Shown here piece by piece: positions 52,725-61,865 of a stretch of DNA of 64,000 nt. Made by a program: the position numbers and the translations under genes. This DNA comes from Thalassomonas actiniarum. Its GTDB lineage: Bacteria; Pseudomonadota; Gammaproteobacteria; Enterobacterales; Alteromonadaceae. Position 1 is the first letter of the stretch. Every line of letters starts with the position of its first letter. The stretch lies in assembly GCF_000948975.2 (NCBI RefSeq), contig NZ_CP059735.1, positions 6,198,603 to 6,262,602 on the forward strand. The letters run 5' to 3'. Below the pieces are notes generated by a model. That model was not told the origin of the DNA, did not search any database, and saw only the letters and a list, made by a program, of their open reading frames with translations.

Positions 52725-53798
52725 ATGAGTAACTATAAAATATTAATTGTTGATGATGAAGAGCTCAATATTGAGCTGATGACTGATACACTGGAAGATG
52801 ATGATTATCAAATTGAGACGGCATCAAACGGTGTTGAAGCGATAGAAAAATTCAAAGCATGCAAACCTGATATGGTACTACTTGACGTGATGATGCCTGT
52901 GATGAATGGTTATGATGCCTGCGCTGCAATACGGGAATTAGAAGGCGATACAGATGAAGTTCCCATAATTTTTATTTCTGCCAAAGCAAGCCTGGAAGAT
53001 AAAATATCGGGGTATAAAGTGGGCGGAAATGAATATATCACCAAGCCATTTGATAATTCCGAGTTACTGCTAAAAATAAATTTAGCTTTTAAACAAAAGG
53101 AGCAAATTAAAACTTTAAAAACATCTGTTAACGACGCTAACAACTTAGCGCTCAACCTGATGGTCACCTCTTCAAAAGTCGGCCTGATAGGCCAGTTTTT
53201 ACGTAAAACATTAACCTGCAATACATTTAGCGACCTATTAAAAGATTTCTTTGAATTAACACGCGAAAATAAACTCGGTTGTACAATCAAAGCCATAATG
53301 AATGGTGAAACCTTGATACAAAGTGACGATGGTATCGAGCGTCCTATTGATTTTGAAATAGTCCAGCATTACACAAGCTCCGAACGAATATTTTATTTTG
53401 GCAAAAAACGGGCCTTATTTAATTGGGGCAACATTACTATGCTGGTGCGTAATGTTGGCGACGAAGCCGACAATATTGCCCTTATGCTTGACGGCATGAT
53501 AGCTAGTATGCAGTTTATGGAAATGCAATCTTTATTATTAACCGCTATTCACTCTTTTCAAGAACAAAATTCTCAATTTAAAGTAAAGGCTGCAACTGTG
53601 CTTGAGAATATGGAAGAAGAGTTACGTATGACCTTATGTGAACTCGGCACAAGCACCAACCTGACCGAAGAAGAGGAAGAAAACCTGACAACAATTGTCG
53701 ACCAAAACAGGACGATGTTAAATGAGGTTTTTTTAAATAGCCAACAATTGGAAGAAAGCCTGACTCAAGCGCTCTCTAACTATCAAAGCAGGTATTAA
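52725..53798 (+). CDS. Response regulator with unassigned C-terminal domain
   Basis: 357 residues. Residues 1-120 form a receiver domain (KILIVDDEELNIELM, phospho-Asp in MVLLDVMMPVMNGYD, Lys in NEYITKPFDNSE). The rest has no DNA-binding or GGDEF/EAL domain: residues about 130-270 look like a divergent GAF-type fold (GNITMLVRNVGDEADNIALM) and 280-357 are a helical coiled coil with Gln/Glu/Asn-rich composition. It is 9 bp behind the HDOD gene and 8 bp ahead of the kinase. Confidence 0.9.
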   Translation: MSNYKILIVDDEELNIELMTDTLEDDDYQIETASNGVEAIEKFKACKPDMVLLDVMMPVMNGYDACAAIRELEGDTDEVPIIFISAKASLEDKISGYKVGGNEYITKPFDNSELLLKINLAFKQKEQIKTLKTSVNDANNLALNLMVTSSKVGLIGQFLRKTLTCNTFSDLLKDFFELTRENKLGCTIKAIMNGETLIQSDDGIERPIDFEIVQHYTSSERIFYFGKKRALFNWGNITMLVRNVGDEADNIALMLDGMIASMQFMEMQSLLLTAIHSFQEQNSQFKVKAATVLENMEEELRMTLCELGTSTNLTEEEEENLTTIVDQNRTMLNEVFLNSQQLEESLTQALSNYQSRY

Positions 53799-53806
53799 TA
53801 ATCATC

Positions 53807-55159
53807 ATGTCATCAAACGAAACAGCATTACAACAATTGCAGAATGAGGTTAATACTCTAAAAGCAGATAAAGCCCATATCCAATCAATCTTAGATGAAA
53901 CACTTAACGCTACCAATCACTTAATCTTTTCCCAAGGAATATTAAAGGCTTTATTATACAATGCACCTGATGGCATTATTATTATCAATTCAGACTATCA
54001 AATAGAAACATTTAATAAAGCAGCCGAAGCCCTGTTTGGCTACCAGGAAATAGACTTAAAACATAAAGCTGTAGATGATCTAAATTTGTTTCAATTACCG
54101 GTTGGCTATCAGGGGACTGTCACTCAATACCTTATGGAGCCCACCGATCTGAACAACAGCCATAAAATTTTCGGCTTGGCGAATAATCAGCAAGTAATCC
54201 CGTTACGAATATCGATTAGTAAACTGGACAATATTCAACCCATGCTATTTGATGAAGATGGAGATGGAGATGAAGAAACCACTAATTATAACGCACTACT
54301 TTGTTTTATAACGGATATCAGTACTGAAGTGCAACAGTTGAAAAACATGAAAGTACAAAGTAGCCTGATGCACCAACTGGCCATGAAACATCGTGACTTA
54401 CAAAAAAAGTCTGAACATGCAAATCAGCTAAAATCTGAGTTTCTTGCCAATATGTCACACGAATTACGCACTCCCATGCAGGCTATATTGGGTTTTTCTG
54501 ACAGGGGTATTCATAAAATCGACTCGGGTCACAGAGCGACCCTACTAAAATACTTTAACAACATAAATAAAAGTGGCCACCGCCTGCTTGAACTGCTAAA
54601 TAATCTACTTGATTTATCAAAACTTGAAGCTGGAAAAGTTGACCTCTGCTGTCAAAATAATGATTTGCGAGACACTGTTACTAACTGCATTCAAGAACTG
54701 AGAGTATTAGCGGAAGCAAAACATATTGAAGTTTCCATCAACGACGCAAATGCCCCCACCATTGCCTATTTCGATTTTAATAAAATACTTCAGGTTGTCC
54801 GTAATATTATATCCAATGCCATTAAATTTACTCCTGATCATGGGAAAATTACCATATCCTTCACGACGGCAGCCCTAGACAATTCTTTTGATGAAAACAC
54901 AACAACACCTGCCATTTCAGTTACTATTGCCGATACAGGTGTTGGTATTCCGGAAAATGAACTGGATGCAGTATTTGATAAATTTACCCAAAGCACAAGA
55001 ACCCGAACAGGCGGCGGTGGTACGGGACTGGGATTGGCTATATGCAGGGAAATATTGATAGCCCATAATGGCAGTATTTCGGTAACCAGCAAAGCAAACG
55101 AAGGCTCGCAATTTACATTTACACTTCCCTATGAACTAAACAACACCCAACTCAACTGA
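53807..55159 (+). CDS. PAS domain histidine kinase, cytosolic
   Basis: 450 residues with no membrane segment. A coiled coil (about 1-40) leads into a PAS domain (GIIIINSDYQIETFNKAAEALFGYQEID, core NKAAEALFGYQEID). The dimerisation domain carries His in FLANMSHELRTPMQAILGF and the ATPase domain has NAIKFTPDHGKI, DTGVGIPENELDAVF and GGTGLGLAI. It probably phosphorylates the response regulator encoded directly upstream. A soluble sensor suggests a cytosolic signal or a partner such as the HDOD protein. Confidence 0.94.
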   Translation: MSSNETALQQLQNEVNTLKADKAHIQSILDETLNATNHLIFSQGILKALLYNAPDGIIIINSDYQIETFNKAAEALFGYQEIDLKHKAVDDLNLFQLPVGYQGTVTQYLMEPTDLNNSHKIFGLANNQQVIPLRISISKLDNIQPMLFDEDGDGDEETTNYNALLCFITDISTEVQQLKNMKVQSSLMHQLAMKHRDLQKKSEHANQLKSEFLANMSHELRTPMQAILGFSDRGIHKIDSGHRATLLKYFNNINKSGHRLLELLNNLLDLSKLEAGKVDLCCQNNDLRDTVTNCIQELRVLAEAKHIEVSINDANAPTIAYFDFNKILQVVRNIISNAIKFTPDHGKITISFTTAALDNSFDENTTTPAISVTIADTGVGIPENELDAVFDKFTQSTRTRTGGGGTGLGLAICREILIAHNGSISVTSKANEGSQFTFTLPYELNNTQLN

Positions 55160-55270
55160 ATGTGACTGAATGGCCCTCAACCTTCCACAAAGAGCGCCAT
55201 TTTCCACAATATTTTAAAGAAAATTAATTTTCTGTACTTGGCGTATTATTCCGCATTTTAGTAGCATCTC

Positions 55271-55293
55271 GCCGCTGAAATGATTTCAGCGGC
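55271..55293. terminator. Near-perfect palindrome after the HDOD operon
   Basis: GCCGCTGAAAT and ATTTCAGCGGC arms of 11 bp around a single G. It lies between the kinase stop and a decayed signal-peptide gene. No T-run follows; it may be an mRNA-end hairpin or an operator for the following gene. Confidence 0.5.
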
Positions 55294-55314
55294 ATATAAC
55301 AAAGGAAGTATTTT

Positions 55315-56021
55315 ATGTTTAAGAAAAGATTGTCATTAACGGCATTAGCATGTGCTTTTGCATTCTCTACAAATAGTAGCGCTCAAGGCCATACTTAATT
55401 TAATTGACTGCGGACAAAGCTGTAATAACCTTCATCAAGTCGCAAGAGAAATAATAGCACTAGCAAGTCAGGCATTTTCTTCAAATGATATATTCAAATT
55501 ATTAGATTCTGATATTGAAGTTAACTCTATAACTTACCAGCAATATCTCTCAGATACCGAAAACACCCCAAACTTCTTACAAGAAATTGTCCCAGCTGAT
55601 TCTTTTGGAACAGAGAGTGCGTTGTCTTGCGAAAGTGATCGAGAATATGACTGTGAAGCATGAAACGATTATACCGGTGCTTATAAGTCATATATAGTGG
55701 CCATTCAAAATCAGGTTTATGATTTTGAATGGGATTATACAATTACTCAATCAGACATTGATAGGTTTGATACTGCCGCAACTACAGTACAACTTTGCAG
55801 TTGGAGTATTAACCGTTTTACCTGCAGCCCGACTCACAACTATAGTTACAAAAGGCTTACAAGTTAGTTTGGGACAGATGGCCGGACACCTTATAGCAGG
55901 TGGTGTCACCAATGTTATTATTGGAGAGTTTTTTCCGGGGCAGCAAAGTGAATCACTCGTCATTTTTTTCTTTAACAGCTCTGCAAGTATCCGTCATTAT
56001 TTTCTTTACCGTAAAAAATGA
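55315..56021 (+). pseudogene. Decayed secreted-protein gene (several frames)
   Basis: ATG 55315, behind AAAGGAAG, encodes a good signal peptide (FKKRLSLTALACAFAFSTNSSA) but stops at 55396 after 27 codons. The next frame is open from before this point to a TGA at 55661 (LNLIDCGQSCNNLHQVAREI ... ALSCESDREYDCEA) and stays open in the same frame beyond it (NDYTGAYKSYIVAIQN...). A third frame carries a Gly/Val-rich segment (GLQVSLGQMAGHLIAGGVTN) up to 56021. I read this as one or two genes broken by frameshifts and a stop. The original family is not recognised. Confidence 0.5.
55701..55732. repeat. 13-bp perfect inverted repeat inside the decayed gene
   Basis: CCATTCAAAATCA and TGATTTTGAATGG arms around a 6-base loop. 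It falls in the decayed region and may mark a junction or insertion remnant. Confidence 0.55.
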
Positions 56022-56176
56022 AAAACAAGTGAAATGAACAGATATAAAAATTCATTAAAAGACACCGAATAACAGCACCTTAACCATTGCCACTATCACT
56101 TGGCATAATCTTTGTCTGCTTTGATTCGGCTCTGTTCACTTAGTTGTTTTTTTCAAAATACTTTAAGGTGTTAATA

Positions 56177-58564
56177 ATGAAATTATTGCTCAACAAACGA
56201 CACTATTTTTCCGGCAAAAGAGGAGTTTTTACCGGGGTTATGGCTCTGATTAGCGGTTTAGGTTTACTGGCCGTTATGCAAGAGAATACCAAGGGACTTA
56301 TACCGGAAAAGACCGCGCAAGCGGAAAGTATACAAACCAGCGTTGTTAACCAGAGTAAGAAAGTTAAAGGCACTCCCCTTTCTTTGGTTGATAACCGACA
56401 GCGCTTTATTGTTCAAGGAGAGAACCTGAGCAGCGTTCAGACACTGTTGGCGAAAGTGGATGCCCCTGAACTTAAGGCATTAGCCAGTATTCATGCGGTC
56501 GGCACCGAATTAACCCAACAGCAGCAAGAGACACTGGCGAATATGCAACCAACATTGAAGTTTTTCCCCGACCGGCCACTGGCATTAGCTGCCAACCCGA
56601 ACTCGCAAGCCGATCCCTGCCAGCTGCAACTGGATGTCCTTGATCAGTTCGAACAGGTAAGCTTTGCCAACCATGACGGCGCCGACCGCTGGAGCAGTAA
56701 GTGGTGGGAATGGGAAGCGGATTACAGCTACGGCGCAGATGACGGCCATATCCAGATCAATAACGGTCGGCTGGAGTTGCGTCCCATGTCGGGCGGCGCC
56801 TGGATTAGCCGCCAGGTGATTTTGCCTAGAGGTGCCGAGTCCTTGATGTTAAGCCTGGATTATAGCCTTGAAGGTCTGGCCGAAGGGGAAGAGCTTAAGG
56901 TCTTATTTTCCGAAGATTCGGTGAATTTTGATGAACTCGACACCCTGAGCCATAGCAGCGCAGGCTTGTCCGGTAGCCGCAGTTACCATGTCAGCCGTTA
57001 CAATAAAAACTCGGGCGGGCAGTTACGTTTCGCACTGGCCGCAGATCCGGTTGCTGCTGATCAGGGAATATTTGCCATTGATAATGTACATTTTTATAAA
57101 GACCCGGGGGACATGCCTGCCTATGTCACGGCGGAGACCGGTGCCGACCTTCTGCATCAGCAAGGGGTAACGGGCAATGGGGTAACGGTAGCGATTGTTG
57201 ATACCGGTATGTATAACCATGAATATATTCTGGGCAATAATAATTCAAGAGTTCGCGCATCGGTCAACATGGTGACAGGTGAAGATCCGGACAAAGCCGA
57301 TTTTCATGGTCACGGTAGCCATATCAGCAGTATTATCGCCAGCAACTATCTGGCCACCGAAGTGGACAGGTCAAACTGTGTGATAGCCCAGCGCCACCAG
57401 GGGATGGCGCCGGATGTTGATCTGGTGTTTGTACGGGCTTTTAACGATCAGGGGCAAGGCTCCTATATGGATGTGATCGCCGGTATAGATTATGTGATTG
57501 CCAATGCCAAGAGTCAAAAAATTAAAGTATTAAACCTGTCATTTGGTGCTCAGCCGAGATCTCATTACTGGGATGACCCCTTGAACCAGGCGGTGATGAA
57601 AGCCTGGCAGGCAGGCATAGTGGTCGTAACCTCAGCCGGCAATACCGGACAGGCTCCCGGCAGTATTACCGTTCCCGGCAATGTTCCTTATGTGATCACT
57701 GTCGGGGCTATGACCAATGCCTATACACCCTTTGATACCAGTGATGATCATCTTGCCAGCTTCTCTGCCGCCGGACCGACCGTTGAAGCCTTTGTGAAAC
57801 CGGACCTGATAGCCCCCGGTGGCCACCTCCTGGGACTGGCTCACTCCAATTCAACCTTTGCCACGGAGCATCCGGGGTATAGCGATGGCAAAAAATTCTT
57901 TGTTATGTCCGGCACTTCACAGGCGGCGGCTGTAGTCAGCGGCGCCGCAGCCTTGTTATTGCAGGGCGAGCCGGATTTAACCCCGGACGATGTCAAATGC
58001 CGGTTAATGCACTCGGCTCAAGTGGCGGTGGATGAAAACGGATTGCTCAGCTACTCCCCGTTCCGCCAAGGTGCGGGGAAATTAAACGTTTATGCCGCCA
58101 GCCAGACGGATATGTCAGCTTGTGCCAATCAGGGGCTGGACATTGAAGCCGATCTGAACGGTACTATGCATTTTCAGGGACCTGCCACAGTCGATGAAAA
58201 TGGTCGGTTTGCGATCTTAACCCCGGGTGGTTCGATCTGGAACGAAGGCTCTATGTGGAACGAGGGCTCTATGTGGAACGAGGGTTCTTTGTGGAACGAA
58301 GGTTCTATGTGGAACGAAGGTTCTATGTGGAACGAAGGTTCTATGTGGAACGAAGGTTCTATGTGGAACGAAGGTTCTATGTGGAACGAAGGTTCTATGT
58401 GGAACGAAGGTTCTATGTGGAACGAAGGTTCTATGTGGAACGAAGGTTCTATGTGGAACGAAGGGGCCATTTGGAATGAAAGCTCCCTCTGGAATGAAGG
58501 CTCACTTTGGAACGAAAGTTACAGCCAGTCGATGGGAGTAAACTTTTGGGTAGATCAGCAGTAA
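56177..58564 (+). CDS. S8 (subtilisin-like) serine peptidase with WNEGS-type tandem repeats
   Basis: 795 residues. A signal-anchor (GVFTGVMALISGLGLLAVMQ) is followed by a propeptide-like part, a beta-sandwich domain at about 150-310 and the subtilase domain: Asp342 in AIVDTGMYNHEY, His379 in FHGHGSHISSI and Ser581 in MSGTSQAAAVVSGAAALL. The tail from about 688 to 785 holds 16 copies of a 6-residue WNEGSM-type repeat encoded by an 18-bp DNA repeat, then SYSQSMGVNFWVD. The start ATG at 56177 follows AAGGTG. Likely secreted or surface-exposed. The tail has no Cys; its function is unknown. Confidence 0.93.
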   Translation: MKLLLNKRHYFSGKRGVFTGVMALISGLGLLAVMQENTKGLIPEKTAQAESIQTSVVNQSKKVKGTPLSLVDNRQRFIVQGENLSSVQTLLAKVDAPELKALASIHAVGTELTQQQQETLANMQPTLKFFPDRPLALAANPNSQADPCQLQLDVLDQFEQVSFANHDGADRWSSKWWEWEADYSYGADDGHIQINNGRLELRPMSGGAWISRQVILPRGAESLMLSLDYSLEGLAEGEELKVLFSEDSVNFDELDTLSHSSAGLSGSRSYHVSRYNKNSGGQLRFALAADPVAADQGIFAIDNVHFYKDPGDMPAYVTAETGADLLHQQGVTGNGVTVAIVDTGMYNHEYILGNNNSRVRASVNMVTGEDPDKADFHGHGSHISSIIASNYLATEVDRSNCVIAQRHQGMAPDVDLVFVRAFNDQGQGSYMDVIAGIDYVIANAKSQKIKVLNLSFGAQPRSHYWDDPLNQAVMKAWQAGIVVVTSAGNTGQAPGSITVPGNVPYVITVGAMTNAYTPFDTSDDHLASFSAAGPTVEAFVKPDLIAPGGHLLGLAHSNSTFATEHPGYSDGKKFFVMSGTSQAAAVVSGAAALLLQGEPDLTPDDVKCRLMHSAQVAVDENGLLSYSPFRQGAGKLNVYAASQTDMSACANQGLDIEADLNGTMHFQGPATVDENGRFAILTPGGSIWNEGSMWNEGSMWNEGSLWNEGSMWNEGSMWNEGSMWNEGSMWNEGSMWNEGSMWNEGSMWNEGSMWNEGSMWNEGAIWNESSLWNEGSLWNESYSQSMGVNFWVDQQ
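58238..58528 (+). repeat. 18-bp tandem repeat array in the peptidase gene (16 units)
   Basis: Units start with TGG at 58238 and recur every 18 bp to 58508. Units 5 to 13 are almost identical in DNA and read MWNEGS; the outer units vary (I or L for M, S for G). The near-identical central units indicate recent expansion by slippage or recombination. Confidence 0.95.
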
Positions 58565-58634
58565 TACTTGTTGATGCCGGCGTTATTGCCTAACGCCACA
58601 AACCGCTAAAACCTATTTGCCAAATCATGAGTCA

Positions 58635-58665
58635 GGCACCGTAAATGCTAACTTACGGTGCCTTT
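58635..58665 (+). terminator. Terminator-like hairpin after the S8 peptidase
   Basis: Perfect 10-bp stem GGCACCGTAA / TTACGGTGCC with an 8-base loop, followed by TTTG. A smaller hairpin GGCGTTA / TAACGCC lies at 58579-58597. Confidence 0.75.
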
Positions 58666-58953
58666 GATGTTTATAGAGATTAAAAATTTATGTTCAGTAT
58701 CTGGCGTGCCATTCATACCAAACCATAATGGCTTAAAACGTACTAAATGCCTTGGTTAGGATAGCAATCAACGGAAATGCCGAACATTTATCCGTGGAGC
58801 AGATACTTAATGAACCAGGCATAACCCGCTCCGTTGGCAGCAGCATTTCAGCACTATCAATATCAAATACTTCTGAAATTTGTTGAGCTAATCATTTATC
58901 GGCACCTGTAGGGATGCCAATAAAAAAATCAGCTCAACTTTACTATTTAAAAA
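58666..58953. other. Intergenic region between convergent genes, 288 bp
   Basis: After the hairpins only short open stretches remain; one plus-strand stretch near 58775-58885 reads for about 35 codons without a start or recognisable family. It may be a gene remnant or nothing. Confidence 0.3.
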
Positions 58954-61602
58954 CTACAACATCTTATTTTTAATGGTCAAACAGCGCTGATCTTCTTGGT
59001 GGGCTTCCAATAACCGCCGCTGGGTACCGGCAGATAAAGCCGCTGAATTTTCAATGGCAACATCAAGACGCTTAACACTGGCTTCACTACAGGTCGCCGG
59101 AATCAAGCGTCTGGCGTAACTGCGCATAAACACAGGGTTATTGTCTTTATCCATCTGAGCTAAAGTCGCCAACCTTTGCTGCGCCGTCTGCTCTGCCAGC
59201 TGGTTCTGCTCCGCCGGATACAAACCATTCATCGCCGTGCGCAGTTTTGAAAACGGCAAATCGCTGTTGCCGGATTGAATTTTTTCCAGCCAGGCGGCTT
59301 TTACCTTGGCATCGGGCACTATTACCCGGGCATAAAGCGCCGACTTCTGCCCGCTATCCGAATTATCCCGGGCCAGTTCCTGTTCGATCAACTCACCCGC
59401 TTGCGGATGCTGAAAGCGGCTTAACTGGCCGATGATCTGCCAGCGCTTATCTTGATCTATCTCCAGGTTGTCAACGGCGGTTTTCCCCTGCAACAGCTTT
59501 AACAGCTTATCCAGCGCCTGAGGCGAACTGGCAAAGGTGCGGTAATAGCTAAACCAGCGTCTGAGTTTATTGCGATCTGCTTTGTTGGCTAAAGTCGCAC
59601 GCCAGCTCAGCTGTTCCAGTTGTTCACTGACCGCTTGCACCAGGCTGTGCTTCGGACCGTAAATACGGTTGAGATAATTTTTCCCCTGGCTGATTTGCGA
59701 CAATACCTGGCCTAAAATGGTGTAATCCTGCTCCTGCTCTATGTTTAACAGGGCAATTTCCAGGTATTCGTTTAACGCTAACTGACCGTCACGCACGCTG
59801 TCCCACAGGCTTTGCCACAACATGGAGCGCAACAGGGGATCGGCTACCCGGCTTAGCTGCTGTTTGGCAGTATTAAAAGATCGCTGATCCAGATTCACCT
59901 TAACAAAACCCCAGTCCTGATAGTTCGGATAGACCAACTCAGGGCACTGGCGGCCAATCAGTTCATCAACCTGGGTAACTGCGCCTTTATAGGTAACCGC
60001 CAGCTTGCCGGTAAGTTTTAACTGCTTGTTGTCGCTGTTAAACAAGCCCAACTGTACTTTTTGCTCTCTCAGGGTCGGTATACCTTCCTGTGTCGATTGC
60101 TTTAAGGCAAAGCGGCTGATTTTTCCCTGCCGGCACTGATAATCGGCACGTATGGTATTGACCCCGGCATGATAGAGCCAGTCCTGCTTCCACTGATCAA
60201 GATTTCTGTCCGCCGCCTTGGCTAAGGCATTGATAAAATCATCCAGCTCGGCATTTTGATAGGCATTTTTTGATAAATAATTATGAATGCCGCGCCTGAA
60301 GGTTTCTTCGCCGAGCAAATGCCCCAGTTGCTTTAACGCTGAAGCCCCTTTGGAGTAGGTAATGGCATCGATATTGTCAAAAGCGTTGTGACTGGTGGCT
60401 ATCGGCACTTCAATAGGGTGTGTGGTGACCCTTTGGTCCTGGCGGTAGGCCGCCTGCTTGCCCCTGGCATAAAAAGTACGCCAGACATCGGTAAATTCTG
60501 TGGCTTCCGCGGTGGCCAAGGTGGCCATAAAGGCGGCAAAACTTTCATTTAACCACAGGCCGTTCCACCATTTCATGGTCACCAGGTTACCAAACCACTG
60601 GTGCGCCATTTCATGCATGATCACCCGGGCCAGGTTTTCCCGCTGGCTGTGGCTCATCTCTCCGCTGCTTAAAAAGCTGCTTTCGGAAAAAGTGATGGCG
60701 GCGGCATTTTCCATGGCGCCATAAAGGAAGTCAGGCACTAATACCTGGTCATATTTGCGAAACGGGTAATCGATACCGTAATAGTCTTCGAAAAAACCAA
60801 CCCCCTGGTGGGTAAAGGTAAACCAGTCACTGGGGTTCACCTGCTTGGCCACCGACTGGCGGGCAAACAATCTGAACGGGTATTTGCCGCTGTTGTCCTG
60901 CCACTCCCGGTAAGGGCCGGCATGCAAGGAGAAGTTATACGGACTCAGACGCAGGGAGGAGTCGAAATACCAGCGCTTTTTATCGCCGACTTGTTCAGTG
61001 CGGCTTTCTTTCATGGCGGTGAAAACGTGCCAGTCGTTTGGTGCCAGCACCCGCATTTCAAAATTGGCTTTTAAATCCGGCTGGTCAAACAGGGCAAACA
61101 TCTGCTGGGCCGCCGCCGGTTCAAAATGGGAATAAAGATAGACTTTGCCATCAACCGGGTCTTTAAACCTGTGCAGCCCCTCGCCATTGGTGCTGTGCTT
61201 GCGCTCGAAACTGACACTGACGCTATTGCGGCCCAGCTTAAGGTTTTGCTCACTCAAGGTGATAAACCACTGATTGTAATCAATGCTGACTTCTTCGCCA
61301 TTAACCACCACTTTAGTGACTTTGGCCTGATCCAAATCCAGGGTTAACGGCGACGACACATCATTTAAATCAAAATCGACCCGGGAAATTGCAGAGAAGG
61401 TTTCCTCTGTACCCAGGGTAAAATCCAGGACATAATCAACATTCGAGACCCGGGCGGATCTCAATGCCGCCTGCTGCTGCGTTAAATAACTTGCTTGCTC
61501 CCTTGGGGTGTAGGACAAACTTTTCCCGGCTGCATCATCCTTTGATGCACACGCCGTTAAGCCCAGGCTTAATGCTAATAATGTGGAAATGCCAAGTTTC
61601 AA
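58954..61602 (-). CDS. M1 family aminopeptidase, lipoprotein
   Basis: 882 residues. The N-terminus is a lipoprotein signal (LALSLGLTAC with lipobox LTAC), so it is anchored in an envelope membrane, unlike cytosolic PepN. The exopeptidase motif GAMENAAAITF and the zinc motif HEMAHQWFGNL ... NESFA are intact, and a C-terminal ERAP1-like helical domain fills residues 540-880. M1 enzymes remove N-terminal residues from peptides. It lies opposite the S8 peptidase, and together they could degrade extracellular protein. Confidence 0.95.
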   Translation of the reverse strand: MKLGISTLLALSLGLTACASKDDAAGKSLSYTPREQASYLTQQQAALRSARVSNVDYVLDFTLGTEETFSAISRVDFDLNDVSSPLTLDLDQAKVTKVVVNGEEVSIDYNQWFITLSEQNLKLGRNSVSVSFERKHSTNGEGLHRFKDPVDGKVYLYSHFEPAAAQQMFALFDQPDLKANFEMRVLAPNDWHVFTAMKESRTEQVGDKKRWYFDSSLRLSPYNFSLHAGPYREWQDNSGKYPFRLFARQSVAKQVNPSDWFTFTHQGVGFFEDYYGIDYPFRKYDQVLVPDFLYGAMENAAAITFSESSFLSSGEMSHSQRENLARVIMHEMAHQWFGNLVTMKWWNGLWLNESFAAFMATLATAEATEFTDVWRTFYARGKQAAYRQDQRVTTHPIEVPIATSHNAFDNIDAITYSKGASALKQLGHLLGEETFRRGIHNYLSKNAYQNAELDDFINALAKAADRNLDQWKQDWLYHAGVNTIRADYQCRQGKISRFALKQSTQEGIPTLREQKVQLGLFNSDNKQLKLTGKLAVTYKGAVTQVDELIGRQCPELVYPNYQDWGFVKVNLDQRSFNTAKQQLSRVADPLLRSMLWQSLWDSVRDGQLALNEYLEIALLNIEQEQDYTILGQVLSQISQGKNYLNRIYGPKHSLVQAVSEQLEQLSWRATLANKADRNKLRRWFSYYRTFASSPQALDKLLKLLQGKTAVDNLEIDQDKRWQIIGQLSRFQHPQAGELIEQELARDNSDSGQKSALYARVIVPDAKVKAAWLEKIQSGNSDLPFSKLRTAMNGLYPAEQNQLAEQTAQQRLATLAQMDKDNNPVFMRSYARRLIPATCSEASVKRLDVAIENSAALSAGTQRRLLEAHQEDQRCLTIKNKML

Positions 61603-61865
61603 AATATTTTCCTTATCTGACAGGTATTAACGACCTTAAGATCGTACTCTCGGGCGAAATTATAAAGGCATATGACTTTTTGATATAGAGCAAGCCCCGG
61701 CTAAATCCCCTTGGCGGCGAATTAATGGCATTACCCGAGTAAACTTTCTTTAACAAAACAGTAAGCGGCAAGCCGGGCTGTGCCCGGGACTATCAGATGC
61801 CGTCTTGTGGCCGTATCACTGGCGCTTTATACTGTTTGCTAACTATCTCAAAGACATAGACCTTT

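Noticed and set aside
58174-58470. Long antisense frame with FHIEPS repeats opposite the peptidase tail
   Set aside because: It is the mirror of the 18-bp repeat: a repeat whose length is divisible by three keeps all frames open. It has no ribosome site or independent support.
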